Source: Sporosarcina psychrophila (GTDB taxonomy: Bacteria > Bacillota > Bacilli > Bacillales_A > Planococcaceae). Taken from it: a stretch of 64,000 bases of DNA. This document shows, piece after piece, positions 47,714-56,149 of the stretch. The stretch is from NCBI RefSeq assembly GCF_001590685.1, contig NZ_CP014616.1:2417001-2481000 (forward strand), given 5' to 3'. Numbering within the stretch: position 1 is the stretch's first letter; every line of letters begins with the position of its first letter. Under the pieces are notes generated by a model that saw only the letters and a program-made list of their open reading frames with translations, was not told the origin of the DNA and searched no databases. A program made the translations under genes and the position numbers.

Positions 47714-47953
47714 ATGAAAAACCGTTCCAAAGCCTATACTCGCCATCAGCGAGAGAGAATCATTCAAAGAAAATGGGCAATTCTAAAAGATGCTCTGCAA
47801 CGAGAAGGCGAGTCCATGCCCGTGCGTGGGACATTAAGCAAAGGAAAAGTCCATTGTTCTTGTAGAATGTGCTGCTATAAACAGTATCATGGCATCCCAA
47901 AATCTAAACATAAAGCACAATGGGAAGCGATGCAGAAGGAAATAGACGATTAA
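47714..47953 (+). CDS. Conserved small cysteine-motif protein
   Basis: 79 residues, very basic at the start (MKNRSKAYTRHQRERIIQRK), then LSKGKVHCSCRMCCYKQYHG with a CSC-x2-C-type site, then a basic tail. I know this build from many bacterial genomes as a protein of unknown function, often beside mobile DNA. The ATG at 47714 follows AGGGAG. Its stop codon is in the loop of its own terminator. Confidence 0.7.
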   Translation: MKNRSKAYTRHQRERIIQRKWAILKDALQREGESMPVRGTLSKGKVHCSCRMCCYKQYHGIPKSKHKAQWEAMQKEIDD

Positions 47954-47968
47954 GTCTATTTCTTTTTT
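47939..47968 (+). terminator. Terminator overlapping the stop codon
   Basis: GAAATAGAC (47939-47947) pairs with GTCTATTTC (47954-47962), then TTTTTT. Confidence 0.85.
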
Positions 47969-48130
47969 AATGGCTTTTTTTATTTCACATAATGTGTCCA
48001 CTGTTTATCGGACCGCACATGTATCAGCGCAAGAAAGTAAATGACCCTTCACACTAAAGTGGATTCATACATATCCTGTAAAAGTATGCTACCAATGCAT
48101 ATTTGACATCATATAAGGAAGGATGTACTT

Positions 48131-48748
48131 ATGAGTTCGAATATTGATTACACTTCACCAGCAACTCAGTTCACTTTTGACGTAAATGACAGTCCGATTT
48201 TCAAAAAAGACAATCAAAATTTTATTAATGTGTTAGGTATCAAACAATTAAACACATTAGAAAATGTGTCATTACTTGATATCTTTCTTAGCGCTGGCAA
48301 TGTCATCGAGCCACATTACCATCAACATGCTGCAGAGCTTGTTTATTGTATTTCTGGAGCTTGTACTGTTTCATTTCTGAATCCTTTTACAAAAGAAATC
48401 CAAAATTATCCTATTACCCCTGGGCAAGTTGCAAACGTGCCGCAAGGATGGTGGCACTATATAGTAGCTACTGCTAATAACACTCATTTTTTAGGTATTT
48501 TTGATGCACCAACTCCGGAAGTAATTCTAGGGTCTGACCTCTTAAAATTAACGCCTTCGAATATTATGGCACATACCTATTGTATGGATGAGAGTCAATG
48601 GAAAAAAGCAATTGCTCCCGTTGAGCCTTCTACATTTATCGGACCCCCAAAGGACTGTAACAGAGTGAAAGAAACCACCTCATATCCAGTCCCACATTCT
48701 GTAGAGCAATACGCCGACCAAATGTGTCCATATACTTATCAAAAATAA
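48131..48748 (+). CDS. Cupin-domain protein
   Basis: 205 residues with one cupin: motif 1 EPHYHQHAAELVYCISG near residues 60-76 supplies the metal histidines, and motif 2 PGQVANVPQGWWHYI supplies the last one. It resembles the germin/oxalate-decarboxylase side of the family but is half the length of a bicupin. GGAAGG lies before the ATG. It stands alone between relics; substrate unknown. Confidence 0.85.
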   Translation: MSSNIDYTSPATQFTFDVNDSPIFKKDNQNFINVLGIKQLNTLENVSLLDIFLSAGNVIEPHYHQHAAELVYCISGACTVSFLNPFTKEIQNYPITPGQVANVPQGWWHYIVATANNTHFLGIFDAPTPEVILGSDLLKLTPSNIMAHTYCMDESQWKKAIAPVEPSTFIGPPKDCNRVKETTSYPVPHSVEQYADQMCPYTYQK

Positions 48749-49050
48749 CAATTTATCGTTCTTTCTCTTTGAACGCGTCCATCCCATTCATTACTTTACT
48801 TGATGTTCGAATTGGCGACCTCCTCACTAATCTGTGGACGGGTCGCTCTAGCTTTGTTCAATTTAACCTTCTCACTGACAACGAATCGAGCTGTTGACGA
48901 TTGTGTCGGTCATTTTTTCACTTCACGTTGAACTTCTTAATAGTTCTACTCCAGACTGATAATCCTCTTTTCCGGGGCCTGTACTATATCCTGCATGTTC
49001 TTCCCCTCCATTTGTCTCCTCACTCCCCTTTTCTCTATTTATGGGTAAAT
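48749..49050. other. Intergenic with a dispersed repeat
   Basis: Near 48824-48880 it carries ATCTGTGGACGGGTCGCT and AATTTAACCTTCTCA, diverged from 52365-52440. No gene supported. Confidence 0.4.
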
Positions 49051-49078
49051 AAAAAAGAACGCCGGGATAGACGTTCTT
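49051..49078 (-). terminator. Terminator (AAGAACG stem), second copy
   Basis: AAGAACG (49055-49061) with CGTTCTT (49072-49078) and minus-strand U6; it ends the gene at 49101. Nearly identical to 4904-4932, including the flanking GGGTAAWTAAAA. Confidence 0.8.
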
Positions 49079-49100
49079 GTTAATCGATTAATGCATACAG

Positions 49101-49343
49101 TTATTTGTTTTTTATATAGTCCATCCCTTGCGTTGTTATTGCTAATACTAGATTATCTGACCCTTGCCCACTGTCTATGGCATATTCCTTTTCGATTAGG
49201 TATTCAATAGCCAGTTTGCTGTTTAGGTCTGCATTTATCATTGCTTTGGGTAATTTATAACTTCCTCCATTATTAGCGAAATGATAATCATAAAGACTTT
49301 GTAATAGTATATCTGATAATTTATTTCTTTCTTCATTAGTCAT
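49101..49343 (-). CDS. Small phage-type protein (winged-helix-like tail)
   Basis: 80 residues. MTNEERNKLSDILLQSLYDY, then AIEYLIEKEYA and LVLAITTQGMDYI, whose pattern (helix, helix, wing, ITTQG) resembles YjcQ-like winged helices of Bacillus prophages. GAGGAGGG lies six bases before the ATG. Role unknown. Confidence 0.6.
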   Translation of the reverse strand: MTNEERNKLSDILLQSLYDYHFANNGGSYKLPKAMINADLNSKLAIEYLIEKEYAIDSGQGSDNLVLAITTQGMDYIKNK

Positions 49344-49434
49344 ATGTAATCCCTCCTCTTCCTTCTACCATTCGACAAATGAGGAAGGAATCCTTTAAAT
49401 AAATAATCGCCAGTGGCCGACGAACGTTATAGTA

Positions 49435-49677
49435 TTACTCGATTTCACTTAATTTCAATTCAGTAAAACTTTTTTTGATAATTTCTTCAGAATAAAAATT
49501 TATTTTCCCACATTCTGTAACCTCTTTGTATTTTACTCGGTAGCATTTATTGCTTATCCTAACAATGTCCGCATCCATCATCAATTGCGCAGTTTGAAAA
49601 TCAACAATACCTTCACTGCTCCCTCTAGCTCCGAGTCCAAATTCAGTAATAGCATAAACTTTGACAGCCCCACTCAT
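49435..49677 (-). CDS. Hypothetical protein
   Basis: 80 residues (VKVYAITEFGLGARGSSEGI, DADIVRISNKCYRVKYKEV). AGAGGAG lies seven bases before the ATG. Mostly beta by eye. Unrecognised; may belong with the phage-type gene at 49101. Confidence 0.5.
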   Translation of the reverse strand: MSGAVKVYAITEFGLGARGSSEGIVDFQTAQLMMDADIVRISNKCYRVKYKEVTECGKINFYSEEIIKKSFTELKLSEIE

Positions 49678-50286
49678 AAAACCACTCCTCTTATATCTAA
49701 TACTTTAACACTCTAACACCTTAATGCTTAAATACTATAATATCCGACAAAAAAAGGAATATCAATCCTAATAAAAGGATTCAGATTGGTCATAAAAAAT
49801 ACACCTCTCAACCTAGGTGTTTGCTTGTTGCAGAAACAGAATCAAACCAAGATATTTTATAGAATTGATTAAAGCTGAAATTCATATATCACCTTGATTA
49901 TAGCTACATAGTAATTCTGGTACCCCCTTGATGATTGCATTGGGTTCTGTATTTTCGCCCGCAGGCCTTTTAATTTTCTACCATCATCTTCAGACACATC
50001 TTGCCCAAATACCCATAACTTTCTATTCTGAGTATCCATCGATAACAAAAATTAAAGTGAAATGAATACTTTATTTTCTTGATGCTAATAAGTTAGCGCT
50101 GGAGAAACTTCACGTATTTAACTGAATCTCGCCGTTAATTTAAGATAAGCTCCTAACGTTGCACACAGATTCCCTTAAAAATATAGTCTTTTATAATAAT
50201 CACTAATAGCTTAGAGTTGCTATTCAAGGGATGAAGTTCTTTCCTTAAACAAATGCACAAAATTTATATTTGAGAGAGGTAGTTAA
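49678..50286. other. Intergenic, no supported gene
   Basis: A degenerate ACACTCTAACACCTTA-type short-period run (49695-49740) and a possible hairpin near 49800. Nothing else stands out. Confidence 0.4.
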
Positions 50287-50922
50287 ATGAAAATCGATTC
50301 ACCAAAAATACCAAACGATTTACCTACAATCAATTTCCAAGATATTTTTTACCAAGAAGATCCAGAACTTGAATTATGTATAATTAATGATTCCTTTTTT
50401 GCTAATGAAGTGTTGCATAGAGTGCGATTATCTAAAATGTCTTTAAAAAATTGTAAGTTTAACAATACTAATTTTAGTAATATCGACATTACTGATGTTA
50501 TTTTTGATAACTGCGATTTTTCAAATGCTAACTTGAGTAGTTCTTCTATACATAGGACGGTATTTAAAAATTGTAAATTATTAGGTCTGGATTTTACAGA
50601 GTCTCGATTTGGCAATGTTGAGTTTGATAATTCTTCACTGAACTTAGCCTCATTCGGAAATTCAAAACTAGAAAAAGTTAAATTTCTAGACACATCATTA
50701 GTAAGCTCTGATTTTTATGATTGTATATTTAAAAACGTCGAATTTAGATTATGCAACATAAACAGTGCAAACTTTGAAAAGACACCACTTAAAGGAATCG
50801 ATATTAGTAATTCTACTTTTGAATCACTTACAGTATCTCTAGCAGATCTTAAAGGCTGCAAAGTGAGTTCTTTCCAAGCAATTCAATTTGCTTCTCTTTT
50901 AGGCTTGATAGTTACTGATTGA
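50287..50922 (+). CDS. Pentapeptide-repeat protein
   Basis: 211 residues built of A(D/N)LxX-type fives, for example LKNCKFNNTNFSNIDITDVI, FDNCDFSNANLSSSSI and SLNLASFGNSKLEKVKF, which fold as a right-handed quadrilateral helix. The length matches Qnr-type DNA-gyrase-protecting proteins, which mimic DNA, but I see no diagnostic Qnr loops. AGAGAGG precedes the ATG. Isolated gene. Confidence 0.85.
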   Translation: MKIDSPKIPNDLPTINFQDIFYQEDPELELCIINDSFFANEVLHRVRLSKMSLKNCKFNNTNFSNIDITDVIFDNCDFSNANLSSSSIHRTVFKNCKLLGLDFTESRFGNVEFDNSSLNLASFGNSKLEKVKFLDTSLVSSDFYDCIFKNVEFRLCNINSANFEKTPLKGIDISNSTFESLTVSLADLKGCKVSSFQAIQFASLLGLIVTD

Positions 50923-51094
50923 ATTTATTCTAGTTATATAATTAACTTTGCCAACTTAACTTAGACAAAAAATGGCCATTATAAAATTCCATTCTTCATA
51001 GAAGTTAGCTGACTAACAATGAGAGGGATTTTTATAATGGCACACCACTGAATACCATACAAAAACGTCAGATGTTTCTTCTATAAGATTGATG
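50923..51094. other. Short intergenic gap
   Basis: No gene or clear signal before the dispersed repeat. Confidence 0.4.
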
Positions 51095-51275
51095 TAAGGC
51101 CCCTTTAATTGGATTTGCGTAGAAAACAATGAACACGGAATGATACTTCTCCGACCTGTAGCTCATTTATTCTGTACACTAGTTTCCTCTTTTCACCAAA
51201 CACATAGAATGAATGCTCTTATTCCGAACAAACAAGAGAAGACCGTCAATAGACGATCTTCTCTTGTTCAACTAT
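51095..51275. repeat. Dispersed element, copy 1
   Basis: GTAGAAAACAATGAACACGG, then GGAATGATAC and CGACCTGTAG, ending in the hairpin AGACCGTCAATAGACGATCT and TTGTTCAACTA. The same order recurs at 54568-54810. Confidence 0.7.
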
Positions 51276-51294
51276 TAGATCGATTAGTGGAATA

Positions 51295-51738
51295 TCATAT
51301 TTCTTTTAAAGTTGTTTTAAACACATAACTAGTTTTGGCATACTTCATTTTATCCTCATAAAAACGGTGTGCATCTGTACGCTGTAATCCTGAAGATAAA
51401 GAAACACTTTCATAATTATTTTCTTTTGCCCATTCATGAACATATGTAAGTAGTTTTTCACCGTATCCTTTTGAACGTATATTAGTATCTGTAACCAAGT
51501 CACAAATCCAAATAAATCTGCCACTAGAAAGTGTTATCATCGGCTTCAAACCAGTAACTGCAACAATTTCACCACCATCTAGTAAAGCGAACATTTTATA
51601 TCTATCATTCTCTTGCGCAGCAATTACTAGTTCAAGATAAGTATTTTCATCCAAGTGAGTTCGTAACTGCTTCATAACAGGAAATGCTTCAATAATTTCT
51701 TCGCGTGATTGAAGTTCTTTAATAGTTAACGTATCCAT
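51295..51738 (-). CDS. GNAT family acetyltransferase
   Basis: 147 residues: VMKQLRTHLDENTYLELVI at the start, the acetyl-CoA loop DTNIRSKGYGEKLL near residue 88 and a C-terminal HRFYEDKMKYAK. The ATG at 51738 follows AAAGGAG. This resembles the small YhdJ-like GNATs of Bacilli. Substrate unknown. Confidence 0.88.
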   Translation of the reverse strand: MDTLTIKELQSREEIIEAFPVMKQLRTHLDENTYLELVIAAQENDRYKMFALLDGGEIVAVTGLKPMITLSSGRFIWICDLVTDTNIRSKGYGEKLLTYVHEWAKENNYESVSLSSGLQRTDAHRFYEDKMKYAKTSYVFKTTLKEI

Positions 51739-51877
51739 AAGTGGAAACTCCTTTCCAATTTTTCGCCAAATTGAATCTAACATAGTTTCTCGTCTACCTT
51801 ACTTATTGAAGAAGAATCGGCTATTCTTAAAGATTTTATCCTTTATTCAACTGATGCTCCAGTAAGTTGAATAAGTA

Positions 51878-52084
51878 TTAATTTGAACAAGCCCTAATTA
51901 AAAACACAAATACTATAATCATAATGAATGAAATAATATTTATTAAACAGCTACCACTTGGTGCACCTGTGGTTGCTTGTGCCCACGTATTATTTAAAGT
52001 GCTACCTGGATTTTTTTGTTGTTCTTTTGCCTTTAATCTTTCTCTTTCTCTTTCTCTTTCTCTTTCTTTTTCTTCTTCAGACAT
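51878..52084 (-). CDS. Small protein with (ER)n run and C-terminal anchor
   Basis: 68 residues: MSEEEKERERERERERLKAK, a polar middle, then one membrane span (IISFIMIIVFVFLIRA). The Glu-Arg run is coded by an AGAGAA-type hexamer repeat and could change length by slippage. GGTGG stands before the ATG. It begins 16 bases after the CxxC peptide gene. Unknown function. Confidence 0.5.
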   Translation of the reverse strand: MSEEEKERERERERERLKAKEQQKNPGSTLNNTWAQATTGAPSGSCLINIISFIMIIVFVFLIRACSN

Positions 52085-52100
52085 ATCACCACCACATCCA

Positions 52101-52250
52101 TTACATTTTTTTATTAACTACTATCAATAATTTGTTTTCCTTTTTTGATAATTCGTTATAAGTGAATGATTCATCATTACATTTTCGACAAGGATAATTT
52201 GCAAGGTCACTTTTCACTAATACGATTAAGTTGTTTCTATCGTAACGCAT
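52101..52250 (-). CDS. 49-residue CxxC protein
   Basis: MRYDRNNLIVLVKSDLANYP then CRKCNDES, a single CxxC, and a lysine-rich end. GGGGGA lies eight bases before the ATG. It probably shares a transcript with the (ER)n protein gene downstream. Confidence 0.5.
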   Translation of the reverse strand: MRYDRNNLIVLVKSDLANYPCRKCNDESFTYNELSKKENKLLIVVNKKM

Positions 52251-52335
52251 TTACATCTTCCCCCACACTTGTAATTCGACTTACAGTGAGGAAGTCCTCT
52301 TTTTGGTTTGATATTACGCAACTTTTTGCTTAACG

Positions 52336-52440
52336 TAAAAAAGCGACCCAGCCACAATTTCAATTTGTGGACAGGTAGCTTTGGTTTTGTACTTATTTAA
52401 CCTTCTCATGGATAACTAGGCAACGTTGACACAACAGTGT
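52336..52440. repeat. Hairpin and dispersed repeat
   Basis: AAAAAAGCG...CCACAATT pairs with AATTTGTGG...AGCTTT; the following ATTTAACCTTCTCATGGA also occurs, diverged, at 48855. Related hairpin at 29229. Confidence 0.55.
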
Positions 52441-52503
52441 TCTCGGATTATCCATATTAAAGACTGTCAATAGATAATCTCCTGTTGTTCGACTAATGCG
52501 CAT

Positions 52504-52790
52504 GCTAGCCATACATGTAGCGCAAAACCAGAGCTACACCATAGAGGTTGAAAATGTGTGCTGAACGGGTATTGGGTCGATCTACTATGATGGCAGAGAA
52601 GCCCTGGCTCCAACGACCACAGTGCATCACAGACTGTCGTACCCAATATTGGCAGCACTTACGGGAGATCAATCCTACTCTGGTTACTACCCCAGCCTTG
52701 CCTATATTCTAGGGTGGGTGGATGTATGGGGATGATTTTTCATTTACCTATCCATTCCATATTATCATTCTTATAGCTCAGCTTTTTTGG
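52504..52790 (+). ncRNA. Solo IS110-type left-end RNA region (copy A)
   Basis: TAGCCATACATGTAGCGC at 52506, then a GAACGGGTATTGGGTCGATC segment, CTCCAACGACCACAGTGCAT, CACGGGAGAT-like and TCCTACTCTGGTTACT, in the same order as the region before the IS110 transposase at 59423. No transposase follows; the next gene is a MazG-like one on the other strand. It ends in an AGCTCAGCTTTTTT stretch shared with copy B. Confidence 0.65.
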
Positions 52791-52820
52791 TTATGCGCTA
52801 TTATCAATAAGCTTATTAGC

Positions 52821-53147
52821 TCAATCCCCTATTTTCTTTTCGGTTTTGGTTAAGAATTTTTCCAATGCTTCACTAATATCAATATCCGTGCGGTCAGCCA
52901 AATTAATCAGCCACCACATACATTCACCAAGCTTATGTTCAAGTTCAGATTCAGTTTCTCCATTTGTTGGCCAACGCCCCTGTTGAGACATTGTTAGACG
53001 ACCTACCAAACCAGCATCTGTCAGGAAAGCTAACGCATCTTCTTCTACTGTCCATTCTTTTTCATGATACTGTCGTTCCAAATTATGGTAGGTTTTTCTT
53101 ATTTGTAAAGAACGTTCAACGGCTTCACTAAAATTCATATTTTTCAT
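52821..53147 (-). CDS. MazG-like nucleotide pyrophosphohydrolase family protein
   Basis: 108 residues, all helical, with EEDALAFLTDAGLVGRLTM and then LEHKLGECMWWLINLADRTD, the helix pair that supplies acidic metal ligands (ExxE...ExxD) in MazG-like enzymes. These remove aberrant NTPs. AAAGGA precedes the ATG. Confidence 0.75.
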   Translation of the reverse strand: MKNMNFSEAVERSLQIRKTYHNLERQYHEKEWTVEEDALAFLTDAGLVGRLTMSQQGRWPTNGETESELEHKLGECMWWLINLADRTDIDISEALEKFLTKTEKKIGD

Positions 53148-53274
53148 TTTGCTTCCTTTCTTTTATAGACATGTATGGTTCATCTGTTTGTATTTTGATA
53201 AGGGCATCTATCTTACTCCCATAAAATAAAAATAGCGCCAATTTCTCTTTAATAGAAATCAGCACTTCATTTAT

Positions 53275-53493
53275 TCACTCTACGCTGCGTGACGCTTTTG
53301 GCGGTTGGCACACGTCACATTTACGTTGGTTATTATTATTAAATTTCGTAAATGTTTTTTCAAAGTTGCTACCACATGCACATTTAAATTGTAACTTTTG
53401 AGAAAAACCGAGATATTCAGTCGTTAACAACTTACTTTCCGAATTTTTCTCAACAAATTCTCTAATTTTATCGATCGTCCATCGTTTAATCAT
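53275..53493 (-). CDS. Small treble-clef/zinc-ribbon protein
   Basis: 72 residues with CACGSNFEKTF and CDVCQPP, two cysteine pairs spaced as in phage treble-clef fingers that often head homing-nuclease-like proteins. GGAGGTG stands nine bases before the ATG. It ends soon after the second pair, so it may be a truncated longer gene. Confidence 0.55.
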   Translation of the reverse strand: MIKRWTIDKIREFVEKNSESKLLTTEYLGFSQKLQFKCACGSNFEKTFTKFNNNNQRKCDVCQPPKASRSVE

Positions 53494-53640
53494 TCTCTTA
53501 CACCTCCATATTTTATCTATAGGCGGAGGCTTTTTTTGGGCATCCGTTCAATTATGAGTTAAAGTCGTAATTATCCTAAGCTCCTCATTATAACATGAGC
53601 TGACACACAATCAAACAGATGGAAGGGATCTTATTTAACG

Positions 53641-53720
53641 AATCAGTCCCGCCAGTTGAATAAGAACAGAGCATTGTTCTTTATTCGCCCATATTTATAC
53701 GAATACCACTTTATAATCAA
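53641..53720. repeat. Dispersed repeat (ACAGAGCATTG family), copy 2
   Basis: CCCGCCAGTTGAATAAGAAC, ACAGAGCATTGTTCTTTATTCG-like and TACGAATACCA. Compare 29094 and 56150. Confidence 0.75.
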
Positions 53721-53792
53721 TGGATTTATGGTTGATTCTTAGATTGATATCTTGCTACGTCTATAATCAACTCGTTGTACTGGTTCGAGACG

Positions 53793-54029
53793 TTAATTCC
53801 ATAATTTTGCATAAACCGAAAAACCTCGCTGATTTTCTATATCTTTAACGACTCCTGTAAATGATTCATACCGCATATGGGCAAATATCATGATTCCAAC
53901 TTCTACGGCGAATTCTATTGATTCACCAATTCTCCCGCCAATTTCAAGAACATCTGTTCCTATTAGTTTTGGGCCTACCGCTGCAGCCTTTGATTTCGGT
54001 GGTTTTGGAAGTGCTACCATTTTCATCAT
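53793..54029 (-). CDS. Phage-type small protein
   Basis: 78 residues: a PKPPKSKAAAVGPKLIGTDV head, then EIGGRIGESIEFAVEVGIMI and a beta-rich GVVKDIENQRGFSVYAKLW tail. It begins inside the preceding gene in another frame. Size, glycine content and tight packing are phage-like. Unrecognised. Confidence 0.5.
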   Translation of the reverse strand: MMKMVALPKPPKSKAAAVGPKLIGTDVLEIGGRIGESIEFAVEVGIMIFAHMRYESFTGVVKDIENQRGFSVYAKLWN

Positions 54030-54114
54030 TCTTTCTGTACCAGTCTCTTAATTCCGCTAGGTGTTCCCTAAACATCAGTGATATGGCCAACTCTTCAGCG
54101 CTCTGATCAATCAC
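53944..54114 (-). CDS. Small overlapping phage-type ORF
   Basis: 56 residues from a GTG whose first bases overlap the stop of the gene before it (GTGA overlap). AAGGGGAG lies ten bases upstream. It reads VIDQSAEELAISLMFREHLA then ELRDWYRKNDENG, a plausible amphipathic helix. Its last 29 codons overlap the 53793-54029 gene. Confidence 0.45.
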   Translation of the reverse strand: MIDQSAEELAISLMFREHLAELRDWYRKNDENGSTSKTTEIKGCSGRPKTNRNRCS

Positions 54115-54497
54115 GTTGTAGCAACTCCCCTTATGCCTTGATTTTCTACCATTGCAAAATAAATACCAATCAATTCTTCCGTCCTGTTACGTAGCCGTAT
54201 ATTCAAGTAGCGTCTCTTGTCCTCATAGCCGCCATGAATAAATGCATACTCGGTGAACGTCCCATCTTTTCCCCTTTTAATTAACTTCATGTTTTTTCTT
54301 CGTGCATAATTATTCGTTTCTGCCAATTCAGCTCGAACGGTCTTTAACGCACTTTCAACGATATAGGTGTAAGGTGCTTTCAACTTGAATGAGCTTGTTT
54401 CAATCACTTCTCGGTCTCTCTCCAAGATACTTATAATCATCGGTAAATAAATCATATTCTCGAAATACGGTAATGCTTCTCCTGGGATTAACGGCAT
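54111..54497 (-). CDS. Conserved phage-type protein
   Basis: 128 residues: MPLIPGEALPYFENMIYLPM, ILERDREVIETSSFKLKAPY, then KTVRAELAETNNYARRKNMK and a C-terminal RRYLNIRLRNRTEELIGIYF. I recall this type from Bacillus and Listeria prophages, without known function. No clear ribosome site at the ATG. It is the first of three tightly overlapping genes. Confidence 0.6.
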   Translation of the reverse strand: MPLIPGEALPYFENMIYLPMIISILERDREVIETSSFKLKAPYTYIVESALKTVRAELAETNNYARRKNMKLIKRGKDGTFTEYAFIHGGYEDKRRYLNIRLRNRTEELIGIYFAMVENQGIRGVATT

Positions 54498-54567
54498 TAG
54501 ATCACCATTCTTTCTTTATATACGATGGGAACAAGCGCCAGCACGTTATCAAGTGTAAATTTCTGAT

Positions 54568-54810
54568 TGGGGTTACGTAGAAACACTAGGCATGGAATGA
54601 TACCTCAGCGACCTGCAGTACATTGATTCTTCGTTTGCTGATTAGATTCGTCTGCAGCCATGTATATCCATATCTAGGGATTCGTCATATTCAACTGACT
54701 TAATTAACCGATTGCGTACATTCGTTCCCTGTCTTGATTCATTATACCGAATAAACGTTCGTCTAGCAAGCAAATGTAAGACCGTCAATAGAAGATCTCT
54801 TTTTGTTCAA
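54568..54810. repeat. Dispersed element, copy 2
   Basis: GGTTACGTAGAAACACTAGG, CATGGAATGATACCTC and GCGACCTGCAGTACATTGAT, ending near 54779 with AAGACCGTCAATAGAAGATC and TTGTTCAACTAACG. Same order as copy 1 at 51095. Confidence 0.7.
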
Positions 54811-54835
54811 CTAACGCTCCCGGTTATTTCAAAAA

Positions 54836-55537
54836 CTATTTCATTTGCATTAAGCTTGTCCACAAAAACTCTTCTCCGAAAAATTCACTTGGTTGAGTAA
54901 TCTTTTTCATTCTCCTGAAATTAAGGATGTCAAAGTCCTTTGCTAATACTTCTTTAAGTCTCTTTTCTGTATAACCTATACCTTTATTTAAACTACCCGC
55001 TCTATAAAATTCCCAATCAGAAGTATCTAATGCACCATCTGTATTGAAGCACACCAAACCAAAATAGCCATTTGGTTTAAGTGCTTTTTTAATTACTTCT
55101 AAATATGATAACCGCCTATGTGGCGCTAAATGATGAAGTAAACCACAATCGTAAACAAAGTCATATGAATTAGGTTCAAAGGGAAAACTAAATAATGAAT
55201 GGCAATAAAAGTTTATATCTACTTCATCTTTTCTTGCCCTTTCCATTGCCCAATCAATAGCATTCTGTGAAATATCTAGAGCATCCACTTTACAACCTTT
55301 TTGAGCCATATAAATAGCGTTTCTACCTGGTCCACAACCAATTTCTAGTACACGAGTTGGATTTAGACCATTCTCGTAATACTCAACTAAGTTCTCATCA
55401 GGACCTTTTATTTTAAAGAATGGTATTTCCTTATCACGATTAGAATAAAAACCTTCCCAAAATTCTCTAGGTTCTCTTAATTGATTATCTAACATATTTA
55501 ATAAATCATCGTAATTTAAAATAACTTCTTTCGTCAT
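54836..55537 (-). CDS. Class I SAM-dependent methyltransferase
   Basis: 233 residues. Motif I VLEIGCGPGRNAIYMA near residue 64, then VDALDISQNAIDWA (motif II), YDFVYDCGLLHHL (post-II) and LKPNGYFGLVCFN (motif III). The N-terminal EFWEGFYSNRDKEIPFF suggests a small-molecule methylase. GAAGAGG lies before the ATG. Substrate unknown. Confidence 0.9.
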   Translation of the reverse strand: MTKEVILNYDDLLNMLDNQLREPREFWEGFYSNRDKEIPFFKIKGPDENLVEYYENGLNPTRVLEIGCGPGRNAIYMAQKGCKVDALDISQNAIDWAMERARKDEVDINFYCHSLFSFPFEPNSYDFVYDCGLLHHLAPHRRLSYLEVIKKALKPNGYFGLVCFNTDGALDTSDWEFYRAGSLNKGIGYTEKRLKEVLAKDFDILNFRRMKKITQPSEFFGEEFLWTSLMQMK

Positions 55538-55613
55538 TTTGACAACCTCTTCCTTTTAATTATGCCGAAAAATAAGTAATTGGAATAGTTAATTAGTTAT
55601 TGATTACCACTCT

Positions 55614-56096
55614 TTAATTGATTATTTTTTTATTGTTAAGATCAAACTTGAAAACATCAATTTTTTGACCTTTATCATCTGTAATAGTCTCGACAAAACT
55701 CCATCCTCTATCTCGATAGTAATCTGAAGCATTTTCTGTTCTTAAATATAATTCTTTATAACCTAATTTCTTTATAACTTTTAAAGTTTCAGTTATCAGC
55801 TTTTTCCCTACTCCTTTACCCCGATGCTCAGGTTTTGTATATAAAGAAGCGAGCCATGGTTTGTACAAATCCCGTTCCTTTAAATCATTTTCAAATATTG
55901 ATATAGTACCTGTACACTCGTTTTCTTCTATTGCAATTAAAGTAATTGGAAATCGTTCGGAATTTGTATTTGAAAAGTATATACAGACTTCTTCAAAAGT
56001 CATTTTACTACCTGTATTTACTACAAATTCTTTATATATCATATTTGAAACATCATTAACATAATCAGACCGGTTCGACAATAAATCAATAAGCAT
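55614..56096 (-). CDS. GNAT family acetyltransferase
   Basis: 160 residues with ECTGTISIFENDL, LASLYTKP, the acetyl-CoA loop EHRGKGVGKKLITE near residue 95 and ELYLRTENASDYYRDRGW. GAGGGGG lies before the ATG. Possibly an aminoglycoside-type or peptide acetyltransferase; cannot be resolved. Confidence 0.9.
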   Translation of the reverse strand: MLIDLLSNRSDYVNDVSNMIYKEFVVNTGSKMTFEEVCIYFSNTNSERFPITLIAIEENECTGTISIFENDLKERDLYKPWLASLYTKPEHRGKGVGKKLITETLKVIKKLGYKELYLRTENASDYYRDRGWSFVETITDDKGQKIDVFKFDLNNKKIIN

Positions 56097-56149
56097 TATT
56101 ATCCCCCTCGTATTTCTATACTTCTACAATAACTGATTGTTGTCCTAAT

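Noticed and set aside
52504..52700. Copy A as a group II intron or riboswitch
   Set aside because: It lacks intron domain V features and precedes no same-strand gene; the matching blocks before an IS110 transposase explain it better.
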